DNA of 64,000 nt from Verrucomicrobium sp. (GTDB lineage: Bacteria; Verrucomicrobiota; Verrucomicrobiia; Methylacidiphilales; GAS474). Below the pieces are notes generated by a model. That model was not told the origin of the DNA. It did no database searches and worked only from the letters and a program-made list of their open reading frames with translations. Position numbers and translations under genes: made by a program. The stretch covers positions 496,001 through 560,000 of the forward strand of contig JAPWJX010000003.1 in assembly GCA_028283855.1 (NCBI GenBank). Reading direction: 5' to 3'. This document shows positions 32,877 through 41,425 of this stretch, one piece after another. How positions within the stretch are numbered: the first letter of the stretch is position 1; every line of letters begins with the position of its first letter.

Positions 32877-35060
32877 ATGCGCCGCTTGGCCCTTTCCCTC
32901 TCCGCGCTCGCTTCCCTTTTCTCTCTTTCCTGGGCCGCGGATCTCGACGTCGGCCCGGTCCACGTCCGGGTGGAGGCGCTCAAGCCCGGCCTCTTTTGCC
33001 TGACCGAGTCGCTCGGCGCGCCGGAGCGGCCCGCCAGCATCTTCACCGATCCGGCGCTGGCCCGGGCGCGCGCGGGGACGGAGGTGGATAAGGACGGCTG
33101 GCGCGGCGTGTCCGTGGACGGGCAGGAGCTGGCGGTGGAGAAGGCGACCGGCGCGTGGGAACTGCGCGCGGGCGGCATGGTGCTGGCGCGCGGCACGGTG
33201 GCGCGGGAGGAAAAGGGCGCGCTGGCCCTCGACCTCGCGCTGCCGGCGGGCGCGCCGTTCCGTGCCTATGGCGCGGGCGGCGGCGGGCGGGGCGAGGCGG
33301 ACGCGCTGCTCAAGACGGAGGGGCTTTCCCGCCTGGGCAACGGCAAGGCGGCCATTCCCTATTACTGGTCCGCGGCGGGCTACGGCGCGCTGGGGGTGGC
33401 GGAGGTGGACGACGCCCCGGCCCGGTGGGCCGCCGACGCGCAGAAGGTGCGCTGGACCTTTCCCGGCCGGACGGCCTCCCTTTACCTTTTCCCCGCCGCC
33501 GACCTGGCGGAGTCCTGCCGCCGGTACGCGGCCTTGAGCGGAGCCGCGCCGGTGCCGCCGCGCTGGACCTTCGGCTATCTCCAGTCCCGCTGGGGCTGGA
33601 AGGATCCGGCCTATGTCGATGAAACGCTGAAGACCTTCCGTCTCCGCCGCCTGCCGGTCGACGCCTTCATCTTCGACTTTGAGTGCTACACGGCCACGCC
33701 CGACTACGAGCTGCCGCCGGAGGGGGCGCCGCGGTTCGGCGACTTCTCGTGGAATCCGTCGCTCTTCCCCGATCCGGCGGCGCAGATCGCGGCCTACGCG
33801 AAGGAGGGCGTCCGCGTCATTCCCATCCGCAAACCGCGCATCGGCGACGCGGAGACGCTGGCCATGCTGCGGGAAAAGAAGTGGATCCGCGCGGCGGGCG
33901 GGAACGGGGAGAAGAGCACGAAGGCCGACCTGCGGGGCCTCGACTTCGAGAATCCGGCGGCGCGCGCCTGGTATGCGGCGCAGCTCGAGCCGATGACGCG
34001 GGACGGCGTCGCCGGCTGGTGGAACGACGAGGGGGAGTCGATCTACACCAAATATTACTGGTGGAACGAGGCGGAGCGGGAGGCGTGGAGCCGCGCCCGG
34101 CCGCACGAGCGTTTTTGGAGCCTGAACCGCTCCTTCTCCCCCGGCCTGCAGCGGCTCGGCGCGGCGGCGTGGACGGGGGATATTTTCTCCACCTGGCCCG
34201 CGCTGGCGGTGACGCCGGTGAACCTCCTCAACTGGAGCCTGGCCGGGATGCCCTACGCGGGCTGCGACATCGGCGGCTTCCCCGGCCGCCCCTCGCCGGA
34301 GATGCTGGCCCGCTGGATGGAGGCGGGGGCCCTGCTGCCGGTCATGCGCTCCCATTCCGCGCGGAAGGTGCCGCCCCATTTCCCCTGGGCCTTCGGGGAG
34401 GAGGCGGAGGAGGCGATGCGCGGGGCGCTCGACCTCCGCTACCGCCTGATCCCCTATCTCTACAGCCTGGCGCATGAGGCGTGGGAAAGCGGCCTGCCGC
34501 TCCTGCGGCCGGTGGCGATGCTTTACCCGGGCGACGCGGAGGCGGCGGATCTGTCCGACGAGTGGTTCCTGGGCCCGGGCCTCCTGGCCGCGCCGGTCCT
34601 GGCGCCGGGGACGAAGCGGAGCGTCTATTTCCCGGAGCGGCTCCGCGCCTTCGAGGAGGCGCGGGAGCTTCCGGCGGGCCGCGCGGAGGTCGATGCGGCC
34701 TTGGACCAGATCCCCCTCTACGTCCGGCCCGGCACGATCCTGCCGCTGGGGCCCGTCGTCCAGACGACGGCGGATCTCCCCGGCGGCCCGCTCACGGTGG
34801 AGGTCTACGCGGGGAAGGACGCCGCCTTCACGCTGGTGGAGGATGACGGGGCGACCGACGGCTATTTGAGCGGCGCGGTGCGCAAGACCCGCTTTACGTG
34901 GGACGAGGCGCGCCGGACGTTGGGCTGGGTGCGGGAGGGGAGCTACGACGGGCCTTCCGTCTTTCGCCGCGTCCGCGCGGTCGTCTACGGCGCGGGAGGG
35001 AAGAAGGAGAGCCCGGAAGCCGATCTGGGGCCGAGCGGCTCCTTCGATCTAGCTCAGTAG
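32877..35060 (+). CDS. secreted glycoside hydrolase family 31 (alpha-glucosidase/xylosidase-like)
   Basis: A 727-aa exported glycosidase with a signal peptide (MRRLALSLSALASLFSLSWA). The GH31 landmarks are the TIM-barrel entry RWTFGYLQSRWGWKD (about 222), the nucleophile region GWWNDEGES (Asp about 383), and YAGCDIGGF with the proposed acid/base (about 463). A beta-sandwich C-terminal part follows. It would hydrolyse alpha-linked glucosides or xylosides in the periplasm; specificity is not readable. TAAGAT ends 6 nt before the ATG. Its 3' end overlaps the convergent GNAT gene by 12 bp. Confidence 0.9.
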   Translation: MRRLALSLSALASLFSLSWAADLDVGPVHVRVEALKPGLFCLTESLGAPERPASIFTDPALARARAGTEVDKDGWRGVSVDGQELAVEKATGAWELRAGGMVLARGTVAREEKGALALDLALPAGAPFRAYGAGGGGRGEADALLKTEGLSRLGNGKAAIPYYWSAAGYGALGVAEVDDAPARWAADAQKVRWTFPGRTASLYLFPAADLAESCRRYAALSGAAPVPPRWTFGYLQSRWGWKDPAYVDETLKTFRLRRLPVDAFIFDFECYTATPDYELPPEGAPRFGDFSWNPSLFPDPAAQIAAYAKEGVRVIPIRKPRIGDAETLAMLREKKWIRAAGGNGEKSTKADLRGLDFENPAARAWYAAQLEPMTRDGVAGWWNDEGESIYTKYYWWNEAEREAWSRARPHERFWSLNRSFSPGLQRLGAAAWTGDIFSTWPALAVTPVNLLNWSLAGMPYAGCDIGGFPGRPSPEMLARWMEAGALLPVMRSHSARKVPPHFPWAFGEEAEEAMRGALDLRYRLIPYLYSLAHEAWESGLPLLRPVAMLYPGDAEAADLSDEWFLGPGLLAAPVLAPGTKRSVYFPERLRAFEEARELPAGRAEVDAALDQIPLYVRPGTILPLGPVVQTTADLPGGPLTVEVYAGKDAAFTLVEDDGATDGYLSGAVRKTRFTWDEARRTLGWVREGSYDGPSVFRRVRAVVYGAGGKKESPEADLGPSGSFDLAQ

Positions 35061-35540
35061 CTTCTGCAGGAATACGAGGTCGAGCCAGCGGCCGAACTTC
35101 TGGCCGACCTCCCGCAGGCGGCCCGTTTCCTCGAAGCCGAAGGCGCGGTGGAGGGCGATGCTCCCCTCGTTGGCCGCGTCGACCCCGGCGACCACGGTGT
35201 GCATTCCCTGTTCCCGCGCGGACAGGAGGAGCCGTTCCAGGAGGCGCTTGCCCAGGCCCTGGCCCCGCCGCGCCTCCGCGACGTAGAGGGAGTGCTCCAC
35301 GGTGAAGCGGTAGCCCGCCCACGGGCGGAAGGGCCCGTACGCGCCGAAGCCGTGGACGGCCTCCCCCTCCGCGGCGACCCAGACGGGCATTCCCGCCGCG
35401 CGCTTTTCCTCCAGCCAGCGGCGGCGCATTTCCAGGGAGTGCGGCTCGTAGTCGTAGACGGCGGTGCTGGTGAGAATGGCGTGGTTGTAGATTTCCAGGA
35501 TGCCGGGCAGGTCGGCCTCCGTGGCGGGGCGCAGTTCCAT
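35049..35540 (-). CDS. GNAT acetyltransferase (phosphinothricin acetyltransferase-like)
   Basis: A 163-aa GCN5-related N-acetyltransferase. The N-terminal LRPATEADLPGILEIYNHAI and the acetyl-CoA loop VAEARRGQGLGKRLLERLL (about 92-110) match the PAT/Bar branch, whose members acetylate phosphinothricin, methionine sulfone or related amines. The C-terminal FGFEETGRLREVGQKFGRWLDLVFLQK is also typical. The ATG at 35540 is used; the in-frame TTG at 35549 is less likely. It is convergent with the GH31 gene. Confidence 0.88.
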   Translation of the reverse strand: MELRPATEADLPGILEIYNHAILTSTAVYDYEPHSLEMRRRWLEEKRAAGMPVWVAAEGEAVHGFGAYGPFRPWAGYRFTVEHSLYVAEARRGQGLGKRLLERLLLSAREQGMHTVVAGVDAANEGSIALHRAFGFEETGRLREVGQKFGRWLDLVFLQKLLS

Positions 35541-35598
35541 GCCGCCCAAATTGCCGCTTGGCGGGCGGTTGGCGAACCCCTTTTATCGGGAGCCTCCG

Positions 35599-36486
35599 AT
35601 GAAACCGCGCGACGCCGCCGAACTGGTTCTCCTGGCCGCCATCTGGGGCTGCTCCTTCCCCTTCATGCGGCTGGCCGCGCCGCAGCTGGGGCCGGTCCCG
35701 CTCATCGCCCTGCGGGTGGCGATCGGCGCGCTGGCCCTTCTGCCGCTCCTCCTCCTGCGGCGGCAGGCCCCGGCCTCCTGGCGGCAGGCGGGGCACATCG
35801 CCGTCGTCGGCATCGTCAACTCGGCCATCCCCTTCGCCCTGCTGGCCTACGCCACGCTCACCATCACCGCCGGGCTGGCGGCGGTCCTCAACGCGGCGAC
35901 GCCGCTCTTCGGCGCGCTCATCGCCCGCGTCTGGCTGGGGGAGCGGCTCACCCGCATGCGGGTCGCGGGGCTCTTCATCGGCTTTTACGGCGTCGTCCTC
36001 CTGGTGTGGGGGAAGGCCTCCTTCCACGCGGGCGGCGCGGGGCCCGCGCTGGCGGCGGCGCTCCTGGCCACGCTCTGTTACGGCGTGGGGACGAATTATT
36101 CCAAGAAGATGCTCCCCGGCGTGCCGCCGCTGCTCATCGCCGGCGGCAGCCAGGTGGGGGCGGCCCTTTTCATGGCCCTGCCCGCATGGCTCCTGTTTCC
36201 GCGCGGCCCGGGAGCGGCGGTTACCCCGGCGGCGTGGGCGGCGGTGGGGGCGCTTGGCGTTCTCTGCACCGCCTTTGCCTACATCGTCTTTTACCGGCTC
36301 GTCGCGCACGTCGGCCCGGCGCGGGCGATGTCGGTCACCTTCCTGGTCCCGGTCTTCGCCATGCTGCTGGGCGTCGTCCTGCTGCATGAGGCGGTCACCC
36401 TCCGCATGGTCGTGGGCTGCGCCGTCATCCTGGCGGGAACCGGCTGCGCGACGGGCCTGCTCACCGCCCGCCGTTTGCGGAAGTAG
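35599..36486 (+). CDS. EamA/DMT-family transporter
   Basis: A 295-aa inner-membrane protein with about ten transmembrane helices in two EamA repeats. The first starts at AAELVLLAAIWGCSFPFMRLA and holds NAATPLFGALIARVWLGERLT; the second holds FLVPVFAMLLGVVLLHEAV. Members export amino acids, purines or other metabolites, or import nucleotide sugars; the substrate is unknown. The start at 35599 is preceded by GGGAG. It is divergent from the GNAT gene, so the two could form a resistance or metabolite-efflux pair, which is inference only. Confidence 0.9.
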   Translation: MKPRDAAELVLLAAIWGCSFPFMRLAAPQLGPVPLIALRVAIGALALLPLLLLRRQAPASWRQAGHIAVVGIVNSAIPFALLAYATLTITAGLAAVLNAATPLFGALIARVWLGERLTRMRVAGLFIGFYGVVLLVWGKASFHAGGAGPALAAALLATLCYGVGTNYSKKMLPGVPPLLIAGGSQVGAALFMALPAWLLFPRGPGAAVTPAAWAAVGALGVLCTAFAYIVFYRLVAHVGPARAMSVTFLVPVFAMLLGVVLLHEAVTLRMVVGCAVILAGTGCATGLLTARRLRK

Positions 36487-36526
36487 GAAACGGGGTTACG
36501 TTGGGGAAACCAACCCCACCGATCCC

Positions 36527-36673
36527 ATGTTACGCACCATCCTGCTGATCCTCCTGCTCTTCGCCCTCCTCGGCGCGCTGCCCGTTTTCCCCTACGCCGC
36601 CGGCTGGGGCTATTACCCGAGCGGCAGCCTCCTCTTGATCGTCATCCTGATCCTGGTGCTCTGGCGCGCGTAA
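36527..36673 (+). CDS. DUF3309 small membrane protein
   Basis: A 48-aa protein (MLRTILLILLLFALLGALPVF, then WGYYPSG and LLLIVILILVLW). The two hydrophobic halves separated by PYAAGWGYYPSG are the DUF3309 pattern of tiny two-span membrane proteins. Function is unknown in the family. It lies between the EamA and nagA genes. Confidence 0.8.
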   Translation: MLRTILLILLLFALLGALPVFPYAAGWGYYPSGSLLLIVILILVLWRA

Positions 36674-36702
36674 CGCTTAAGAGAAAGCGGAGCGCGGCGT
36701 GG

Positions 36703-36732
36703 TTGCGGGGGCGCGGGGGGTTGGCGTAGAGT
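36703..36732 (+). promoter_or_regulatory. predicted nagA promoter
   Basis: TTGCGG (36703-36708), an 18-bp spacer and TAGAGT (36727-36732) end exactly 6 nt before the ATG at 36739. That predicts transcription starting at the start codon, i.e. a leaderless mRNA. Confidence 0.5.
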
Positions 36733-36738
36733 CGGCCC

Positions 36739-37893
36739 ATGGAGTTCCATCTGGCCGCGCGCCACTACCGGACCGGCGCGCCGATGCGGATCGCCGTGGC
36801 CGACGGGCGCTTCGCCGCCTTCGAACTCTGGACGGGGCCCGCCGCGGGCCTGCCGTGGATCGCTCCCGGCCTCGTCGACCTTCAGGTGAACGGCTTCGGC
36901 GGCGCCGATTTCAACCGCCTGCCCGCCGATCCGGCGGCCTGGGCCCGCGCGCACGGCGCGCTGGCCGCGCACGGCTGCACCCGTTTCCTGGCCACCCTCA
37001 TCACCCACGCGCCGGACGAGGGGGAGGCGCTCCTGCGCGCGCTGGCCGCGCGGCGGGCGGAATCCCCCGGCGGCTGCCTGGGCTTTCATTTGGAGGGGCC
37101 CTTCCTGAATCCCGATCCGGGCACGCGCGGCGCGCACGACGCGGCGCGGATGATCCCGGCCGACCTTTCCCTTTTGGCCCGCTGGCAGGCGGCGGCGGGC
37201 GGCGCGGTCCGGCTGGTGACGCTGGCCCCGGAGATCGCCCCGGAGCGGGCGCTCCCCTTCCTGCGCCAATTGCGCGCGGCGGGCGTCCGCGCGGCGATCG
37301 GCCACTCCCTGGCGATGGGCCCGGCCCTGGCGGACGCGGTGGAGGCGGGCGCCGACGCCTGGATCCACCTGGGCAACGCGCTGCCCCGCCAGATCGACAA
37401 GTTCGAGAACCCCTTCTTCCACGTCCTGGCCGACGAGCGGCTGCGGGCCTTCCTCATCCCGGACGGGCTCCACGTGCCGCCGCCCGCCTTCCGCGCGCTG
37501 GCGCGGGCGCTGGGGCCGCGCCTCCTTTTGACGACGGACGCCATGAGCGCGGCGGGGGCCGCGGGCGAGGGCCCCTTCACCCTGGGCGCGCAGGAAGTGG
37601 CGGTGGCCGCCGACGGCCGGGCGACGCAGCCCGGCACGGGCCGCCTGGCGGGCTCGACGCTGACGCCCTTCCGGGGCGTCTTCCAGGCCGCCGCCCTTTC
37701 CGGCCTGCCGTGGAACGATCTGTGGGACGCCTTTTCCCTGCGTCCCGCCGCGTGGATCGGCCTCTCCCACGGCTTGGAAAAGGGGATGCCCGCCGACTTC
37801 TGCCTCTTCGACACGGAGCGGGAGCCCCGGCTCCGCTCCGTCTACCGGGACGGCGAGCGCCTTTCCGGCGAGGAACCGGAGGAGGCGGTATGA
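36739..37893 (+). CDS. nagA: N-acetylglucosamine-6-phosphate deacetylase
   Basis: This enzyme deacetylates GlcNAc-6-P to glucosamine-6-P in amino-sugar and cell-wall recycling. The 384 aa form an amidohydrolase barrel. Landmarks are PGLVDLQVNGFGGADFN (about 44-60), the metal Glu in FHLEGPFLNP (about 118), the metal His residues in IGHSLAMG and IHLGNALP, and the catalytic Asp in LTTDAMSAAG. Its stop overlaps the start of the VirJ-like gene (ATGA). With NamZ in the same window, it supports peptidoglycan amino-sugar salvage. Confidence 0.93.
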   Translation: MEFHLAARHYRTGAPMRIAVADGRFAAFELWTGPAAGLPWIAPGLVDLQVNGFGGADFNRLPADPAAWARAHGALAAHGCTRFLATLITHAPDEGEALLRALAARRAESPGGCLGFHLEGPFLNPDPGTRGAHDAARMIPADLSLLARWQAAAGGAVRLVTLAPEIAPERALPFLRQLRAAGVRAAIGHSLAMGPALADAVEAGADAWIHLGNALPRQIDKFENPFFHVLADERLRAFLIPDGLHVPPPAFRALARALGPRLLLTTDAMSAAGAAGEGPFTLGAQEVAVAADGRATQPGTGRLAGSTLTPFRGVFQAAALSGLPWNDLWDAFSLRPAAWIGLSHGLEKGMPADFCLFDTEREPRLRSVYRDGERLSGEEPEEAV

Positions 37894-38642
37894 AGAGCCT
37901 GATCTTTTCCGTCCTGCTTTTGCTGGCCGCCGCGCCGCTCCTGCCCGCGCAGGACCGCGCGGCCGCTCCCACCGCGCGCCCCGTCCTGACGCTGCCGCTC
38001 TCCCGGGGCCGCGCGACGGTCTACGACCTGCCGCCCGCCGGGCCGCCGGCGGCGATCCTCGTCTTCGTCTCCGGGGGGAACGGGTGGACGTTCTGGGAGG
38101 AGACCCTCTGCCGCCACCTGGTCCGCAACGGCCTCTACGTCCTGGGCCTCGACCTGCCCGCCTACGCCGCCGCGCCCTACACGGCGGAGAACCTGGCCTC
38201 CGACCTGGAGCGGATCGCCGCCGCCGCCGTCCCCGTCCAGCGGGCGGACCGGGTGCCGATCCTCTACGGCGGCGTGGGCCCCGGGGCGGCGCAGGCGCTG
38301 CTGGCCGCCCAGCCCCCGGCCCCGGCCCGGCTGATGGGCCTCCTTTTGGTCAACCCGCCCGCGCGGGGCCGCTGCGGCAGCGGGCTGGCGGAGCGCTTCG
38401 GCATGTCGGCCGGGGGGGCGGGGAGCTTTTCCCTGGCGGCCAAGGGGGCCGCGCTGCAGGACCTGCCCGTGGCCGCCGCGTTCGACCGGAACGGCTGGTT
38501 CGTCGAAACCGGCTGGATCGACGCCGGGGCTTTCCCCCACCGGCTCTTCCCCTTCGCCCTGGGCTGGAACCGTTTCCTGCGCGTCGACCGGGACCTGCTC
38601 AAGGCGGTCGACGGGGCGCTCGACTGGCTCCTCCATTCCTGA
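37890..38642 (+). CDS. VirJ-like secreted alpha/beta-hydrolase-fold protein
   Basis: A 250-aa exported protein with a signal peptide (MKSLIFSVLLLLAAAPLLPAQ). The pattern of ILVFVSGGNGWTFWEETLCRHLVRNGLYVLGLDLPAY, then ENLASDLERIAA, resembles the VirJ/AcvB domain, a periplasmic hydrolase-like family. At the nucleophile elbow, where family members have GYSFGA, this protein reads YGGVGPGA, so the Ser is missing. Catalysis by the usual mechanism is unlikely. It is translationally coupled to nagA. The VirJ assignment is moderate. Confidence 0.65.
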   Translation: MKSLIFSVLLLLAAAPLLPAQDRAAAPTARPVLTLPLSRGRATVYDLPPAGPPAAILVFVSGGNGWTFWEETLCRHLVRNGLYVLGLDLPAYAAAPYTAENLASDLERIAAAAVPVQRADRVPILYGGVGPGAAQALLAAQPPAPARLMGLLLVNPPARGRCGSGLAERFGMSAGGAGSFSLAAKGAALQDLPVAAAFDRNGWFVETGWIDAGAFPHRLFPFALGWNRFLRVDRDLLKAVDGALDWLLHS

Positions 38643-38691
38643 CATTTCCTCCGTCGAGGCGCGGTCCTTCCGCCTTTTATAAATAGAAGGG

Positions 38692-39324
38692 ATGGCCGTC
38701 CTCCACCTTTCCCGCTCCGGCTCCTTTCCCTTCTGCGTCCTGCCCGCGTCCGGCCTGTGGGACCCGACGAGCAGCACCCTCCCCGCCGGCTACGTCGGGC
38801 CGGGGACCTATTATCCGGTCGGCCTCTCCCTGGCCGACGCGATGCGCTGGTATTGGCAGGCGAAGACCTGGCAGGCCGCCGCCGCCTTCGCCTTTTCCGG
38901 CACGCAGCCCAATCCCTCCAACCCCTCCTTTTCCGCCCCCATCACCGACACGGTGACCGTCGACCGCGGCGGGACGCAGCGGGAGCTGGTCTGCCCGGCG
39001 GGAGTGTCGGGAGGGGACGCCACCGTCTCCCTCGTCGTCTGGGGGACCGGCGCCTCCCCCTACGCCTATTCCTGGGGCGGCCTGATCTATCCCCGGCTGG
39101 CCTTCAGCGCCCAGAACGCGATTCTGACCGTCAGCAGCTACCGCTTCCTGGTCGCCATCCCGAAGCGGTGGCCGGTCGACGGGACGGCCGACGGCTTCAC
39201 CCTGCCGCTGTGGTACGACGAGGCGGGCGGCTACGACAGCGTGGGGGGCGCCTCCGGCGACAGCGGCCCCTGGACCCAGTCCCGGAGCGGCACGGCGGTC
39301 CTTTCCATCACGGCGACCTATTAG
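38692..39324 (+). CDS. hypothetical protein, beta-rich
   Basis: A 210-aa ORF (MAVLHLSRSGSFPFCVLP) without a signal peptide or membrane span. It is rich in Gly, Ser, Thr, Trp and Tyr, with predicted beta-strands such as DTVTVDRGGTQRELVCPAG and ATVSLVVWGTG, suggesting a compact beta-sandwich. Codon use matches its neighbours. It lies between the VirJ-like gene and tkt on the same strand. I recognise no family; composition resembles adhesin or carbohydrate-binding modules, but that is weak. Confidence 0.6.
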   Translation: MAVLHLSRSGSFPFCVLPASGLWDPTSSTLPAGYVGPGTYYPVGLSLADAMRWYWQAKTWQAAAAFAFSGTQPNPSNPSFSAPITDTVTVDRGGTQRELVCPAGVSGGDATVSLVVWGTGASPYAYSWGGLIYPRLAFSAQNAILTVSSYRFLVAIPKRWPVDGTADGFTLPLWYDEAGGYDSVGGASGDSGPWTQSRSGTAVLSITATY

Positions 39325-39328
39325 TTTT

Positions 39329-39357
39329 TTGACACCTCCGGCGGCCCTGGTTACGGT
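39329..39357 (+). promoter_or_regulatory. predicted tkt promoter
   Basis: A consensus TTGACA (39329-39334), a 17-bp spacer and TACGGT (39352-39357) lie 10 nt before the ATG at 39368. The leader would be about 4 nt, without a Shine-Dalgarno sequence. Confidence 0.55.
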
Positions 39358-39367
39358 TCTCGTTACC

Positions 39368-41419
39368 ATGTCCACCCCTGCCCCCACGGCCTCCGCCGAA
39401 CCGGCCTCTTTCCAGAACGTCCCCATCGAGCAGCTCGCCGCCGACACCATCCGCACCCTGACCCTCGACGCGGTGCAGAAGGCCGAGTCCGGCCACCCCG
39501 GCCTGCCGATGGGCTGCGCCGACTTCGCCGTGGTCCTCTGGACCAAGTTCCTCCGCATCGACCCCACCGCCCCCCACTGGCCGAACCGGGACCGCTTCGT
39601 CCTCTCCGCGGGCCACGGCTCCATGCTCATCTACTCCCTCCTGCACCTGGCGGGCTTCGAGAAGATGACCCTGGACCAGCTGAAGAACTTCCGCCAGCTC
39701 CACAGCCTCACCCCGGGCCACCCCGAGTCGCACGAGACGGTCGGCGTGGAGGTGACCACCGGCCCCCTGGGCCAGGGCACGGGCAACTCGGTCGGCCTGG
39801 CCATCGGGCAGAAGTTCACCGCCGCCACCTATAACAGCGGCTCCTTCAAAGTTTCCGACCACAAGGTCTACGCCATCGTCTCCGACGGCGACCTCCAGGA
39901 AGGCATCTCCCACGAGGCGGCCTCCCTGGCCGGCCACCTGGGCCTGGACAACCTGATCTGGTTCTACGACGACAACCACGTCTCCATCGAGGGCAAGACC
40001 GACCTTTCCTACTCCGACGACGTCCCCTCCCGCTTCAAGGGCTACCACTGGCACGTCATCCAGATCGACGGCAACGACCGCGCCCAGATCGAGAAGGCGC
40101 TGACCGAGGCGCAGGGCGTCACCGGCCAGCCGACGATCATCATCGGCAAGACCGTCATCGGCAAGGGCTCCCCCAAGATGCAGGGCACGCCCAAGGCCCA
40201 CTCCGACGCCTTCGGCGAGGAAGAGGTCGCCGCGACGAAGAAGAACCTGGGCTGGCCGGAAGACCAGCACTTCCTGGTCCCCAGCCGCGTGAAGGAGTTC
40301 TTCGCCGCCAAGCGCAAGGACTGGGCCAAGGCCCGCGAGGAGTGGGAGGCGGGCTTCGCCGCCTACGCCAAGGCCGAGCCGGAGAAGGCCAAAATCTTCC
40401 AGGACGCCCTGGAAAAGAAGCTCCCCGCCGACCTGGAAAAGGCCCTGCCCCAGTTCCCCGCCGACAAGCCCCAGGCCACCCGCAACGCGGGCGGCGAGGT
40501 GCTGAAGGTCCTCTTCGGCAAGGTGCCCCAGCTCCTGGGCGGCTCCGCCGACCTGGCCCCCTCCACCAAGACCTGGATCAAGGAGTTCGGCTCCTTCCTC
40601 AAGGGCGACTTCGGCGGCCGCAACCTCCACTTCGGCATCCGCGAGCACGCCATGGGCGCCATCGTGGCGGGCCTGGGCTACTACGGCGGCCTCATCCCGT
40701 TCGGCTCCACCTTCTTCGTCTTCACCGACTACATGCGCCCGCCGATCCGCCTCTCCGCGCTCTCCGGCCTGCAGGGGATCTACGTCATGACCCATGACTC
40801 CATCTTCGTCGGCGAGGACGGCCCGACGCACGAGCCGGTCGAGCACCTGGCCACCGTCCGCGCCATCCCGCGCGTCTCCGTCATCCGCCCGGGCGACGCC
40901 AACGAGACCTCCTACGCCTGGCTGGCCGCGCTGCACAACACCGACCGCCCGACGATCCTGACCCTCTCCCGCCAGAACCTCCCCGTCTACGACCGCACGA
41001 AGACCGGCGCCGCCAGCGGCGTCCTCAAGGGCGGCTACGTCCTGTGGGAGAGCCAGGTTGGTGCCACCCCCGATTTGATCCTCATCGGCACCGGCTCGGA
41101 GCTTTCCCTGGCCTTCGAGGCCGGGCAGAAGCTGGCCGCGGAAGGGAAGAAGATCCGCGTCGTCTCCCTGCCCTCCTGGGACCTCTTCGACCGGCAGGAC
41201 CAGGCCTACCAGGACAGCGTGCTGCCCCCCGCGGCGGTCAAGCGCCTGGCCGTCGAGGCCGGCATCCGCATGGGCTGGGACCACTACATCGGGCGCCACG
41301 GCGCGTTCGTCGGCGTCGACCGCTTCGGCGCGAGCGCCCCGGCCAAGGAGCTGGCGAAAGTCTACGGCCTGACGGTCGACAACGTCGTCGAGAAGGCCAA
41401 GGCGCTCCTCGCCTCCTAA
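39368..41419 (+). CDS. tkt: transketolase
   Basis: This thiamine-diphosphate enzyme of the pentose phosphate pathway transfers C2 units between sugar phosphates. It has 683 aa, near the usual 660-680. It has the N-terminal substrate His in KAESGHPGLPMG, the ThDP motif ending in NHVSIEGKTDLS with preceding SDGDLQEGISHE, and the pyrimidine domain with GIREHAMGAIVAG and DSIFVGEDGPTHEPVEHL. The ATG at 39368 is chosen. The in-frame TTG at 39329 is the first triplet of the proposed -35, so it is not a start codon. Confidence 0.96.
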   Translation: MSTPAPTASAEPASFQNVPIEQLAADTIRTLTLDAVQKAESGHPGLPMGCADFAVVLWTKFLRIDPTAPHWPNRDRFVLSAGHGSMLIYSLLHLAGFEKMTLDQLKNFRQLHSLTPGHPESHETVGVEVTTGPLGQGTGNSVGLAIGQKFTAATYNSGSFKVSDHKVYAIVSDGDLQEGISHEAASLAGHLGLDNLIWFYDDNHVSIEGKTDLSYSDDVPSRFKGYHWHVIQIDGNDRAQIEKALTEAQGVTGQPTIIIGKTVIGKGSPKMQGTPKAHSDAFGEEEVAATKKNLGWPEDQHFLVPSRVKEFFAAKRKDWAKAREEWEAGFAAYAKAEPEKAKIFQDALEKKLPADLEKALPQFPADKPQATRNAGGEVLKVLFGKVPQLLGGSADLAPSTKTWIKEFGSFLKGDFGGRNLHFGIREHAMGAIVAGLGYYGGLIPFGSTFFVFTDYMRPPIRLSALSGLQGIYVMTHDSIFVGEDGPTHEPVEHLATVRAIPRVSVIRPGDANETSYAWLAALHNTDRPTILTLSRQNLPVYDRTKTGAASGVLKGGYVLWESQVGATPDLILIGTGSELSLAFEAGQKLAAEGKKIRVVSLPSWDLFDRQDQAYQDSVLPPAAVKRLAVEAGIRMGWDHYIGRHGAFVGVDRFGASAPAKELAKVYGLTVDNVVEKAKALLAS

Positions 41420-41425
41420 CCCTCC

